Shown here: in pieces, positions 7,307-7,631 of the stretch | Position numbering within the stretch: position 1 is the first letter of the stretch | Layout: each line of letters opens with the position of its first letter | NCBI GenBank assembly: GCA_965369035.1 | Contig: CBDUPF010000207.1 | Location: 1-7,631 of the forward strand | DNA: 7,631 nt | Direction: 5' to 3' | DNA from: Aliishimia sp965369035 | GTDB taxonomy: Bacteria; Pseudomonadota; Alphaproteobacteria; Rhodobacterales; Rhodobacteraceae | The notes under the pieces: generated by a model | What the model saw: only the letters and a program-made list of their open reading frames with translations | Databases searched by the model: none | What the model was told of the DNA's origin: nothing | Translations under genes and position numbers: made by a program

Positions 7307-7631
7307 TTACTGCATGACGGGAATGGAGAATTCCCCGCCCTCCTTGATGCCCGAGGGCCAGCGCGCCGTGACCGTCTTGGTCCGCGTGTAGAACTTGAAC
7401 GCGTCCGGTCCGTGCTGGTTCAGGTCGCCGAAGACGGATTTCTTCCAGCCGCCGAAGGTGTGGTAGGCCAGCGGCACAGGGATCGGCACGTTGATCCCGA
7501 TCATCCCGACATTGATCCGGTTGGCGAAGTTGCGCGCGGCGTCCCCGTCGCGGGTGAAAATCGCCGTTCCGTTGCCGTATTCATGGTCCATCGCCAGCCC
7601 CAGCGCTTCCTCGTAGGTCTGTGCGCGCACG
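7307..7631 (-). CDS. mmsA: Methylmalonate-semialdehyde dehydrogenase (CoA-acylating), C-terminal part
   Basis: Only the last 107 or so codons are present; the gene continues beyond the right edge. The piece matches the C-terminus of MmsA, an aldehyde dehydrogenase superfamily enzyme that converts methylmalonate semialdehyde to propionyl-CoA (and malonate semialdehyde to acetyl-CoA) with NAD and CoA in valine, inositol and beta-alanine breakdown. Recognisable parts are EEALGLAMDHEYGNGTAIFTRDGDAAR, INVGMIGINVPIPVPLAYHTFGGWKKSVFGD and GPDAFKFYTRTKTVTARWP. The IGINVPIPVP and FGGWK stretches set MmsA apart from ordinary aldehyde dehydrogenases. The catalytic cysteine and NAD-binding region lie outside the window. 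It ends in TAA at 7307-7309 and is followed by two hairpins. Confidence 0.93.
   Translation of the reverse strand, partial: VRAQTYEEALGLAMDHEYGNGTAIFTRDGDAARNFANRINVGMIGINVPIPVPLAYHTFGGWKKSVFGDLNQHGPDAFKFYTRTKTVTARWPSGIKEGGEFSIPVMQ

Overview
The window is ordinary, gene-dense chromosomal DNA from a high-GC alphaproteobacterium. It is most likely from the Rhodobacterales (Roseobacter group). The reasons are the GC-rich codon use, the radA-cvpA-purF gene order, a PurF of the glutamine/iron-sulfur type, an HNH protein that resembles alphaproteobacterial homologues along its length, and an MmsA-type acylating dehydrogenase. This assignment rests on protein recognition by eye, not on a search.

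Left part (1-2249): a major-facilitator transporter runs leftward off the window edge. Diverging from it is a tight rightward cluster of three genes: an AlkA-type 3-methyladenine DNA glycosylase, an Abhydrolase_2-type carboxylesterase whose GTG start overlaps the glycosylase stop, and a small ABM-fold monooxygenase-like protein 15 nt further on. The spacing indicates one transcript.

Middle (2250-3348): a 205-nt gap holds a good sigma-70-like promoter candidate, followed by a 202-residue zinc-ribbon HNH nuclease. This gene converges on a leftward 89-residue protein that resembles the homology-region (HR) domain of GspC/PilP but has no visible membrane anchor.

Right part (3349-7631), all leftward: mmsA (3' end only), a pair of hairpins that probably terminate it, then radA, cvpA and purF. 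These cover propionyl/methylmalonate-semialdehyde catabolism, recombination-dependent DNA repair (RadA branch migration), an inner-membrane protein of the colicin V production family, and the first committed step of purine synthesis. A hairpin with a short U-run follows purF.

I found no mobile element, CRISPR array, RNA gene, prophage part or defence island, and no convincing new multi-gene system. The points most worth a second look are the orphan HR-domain protein, the conserved but uncharacterised HNH gene with its own promoter, the missing Shine-Dalgarno before radA, and the tandem hairpins between mmsA and radA.
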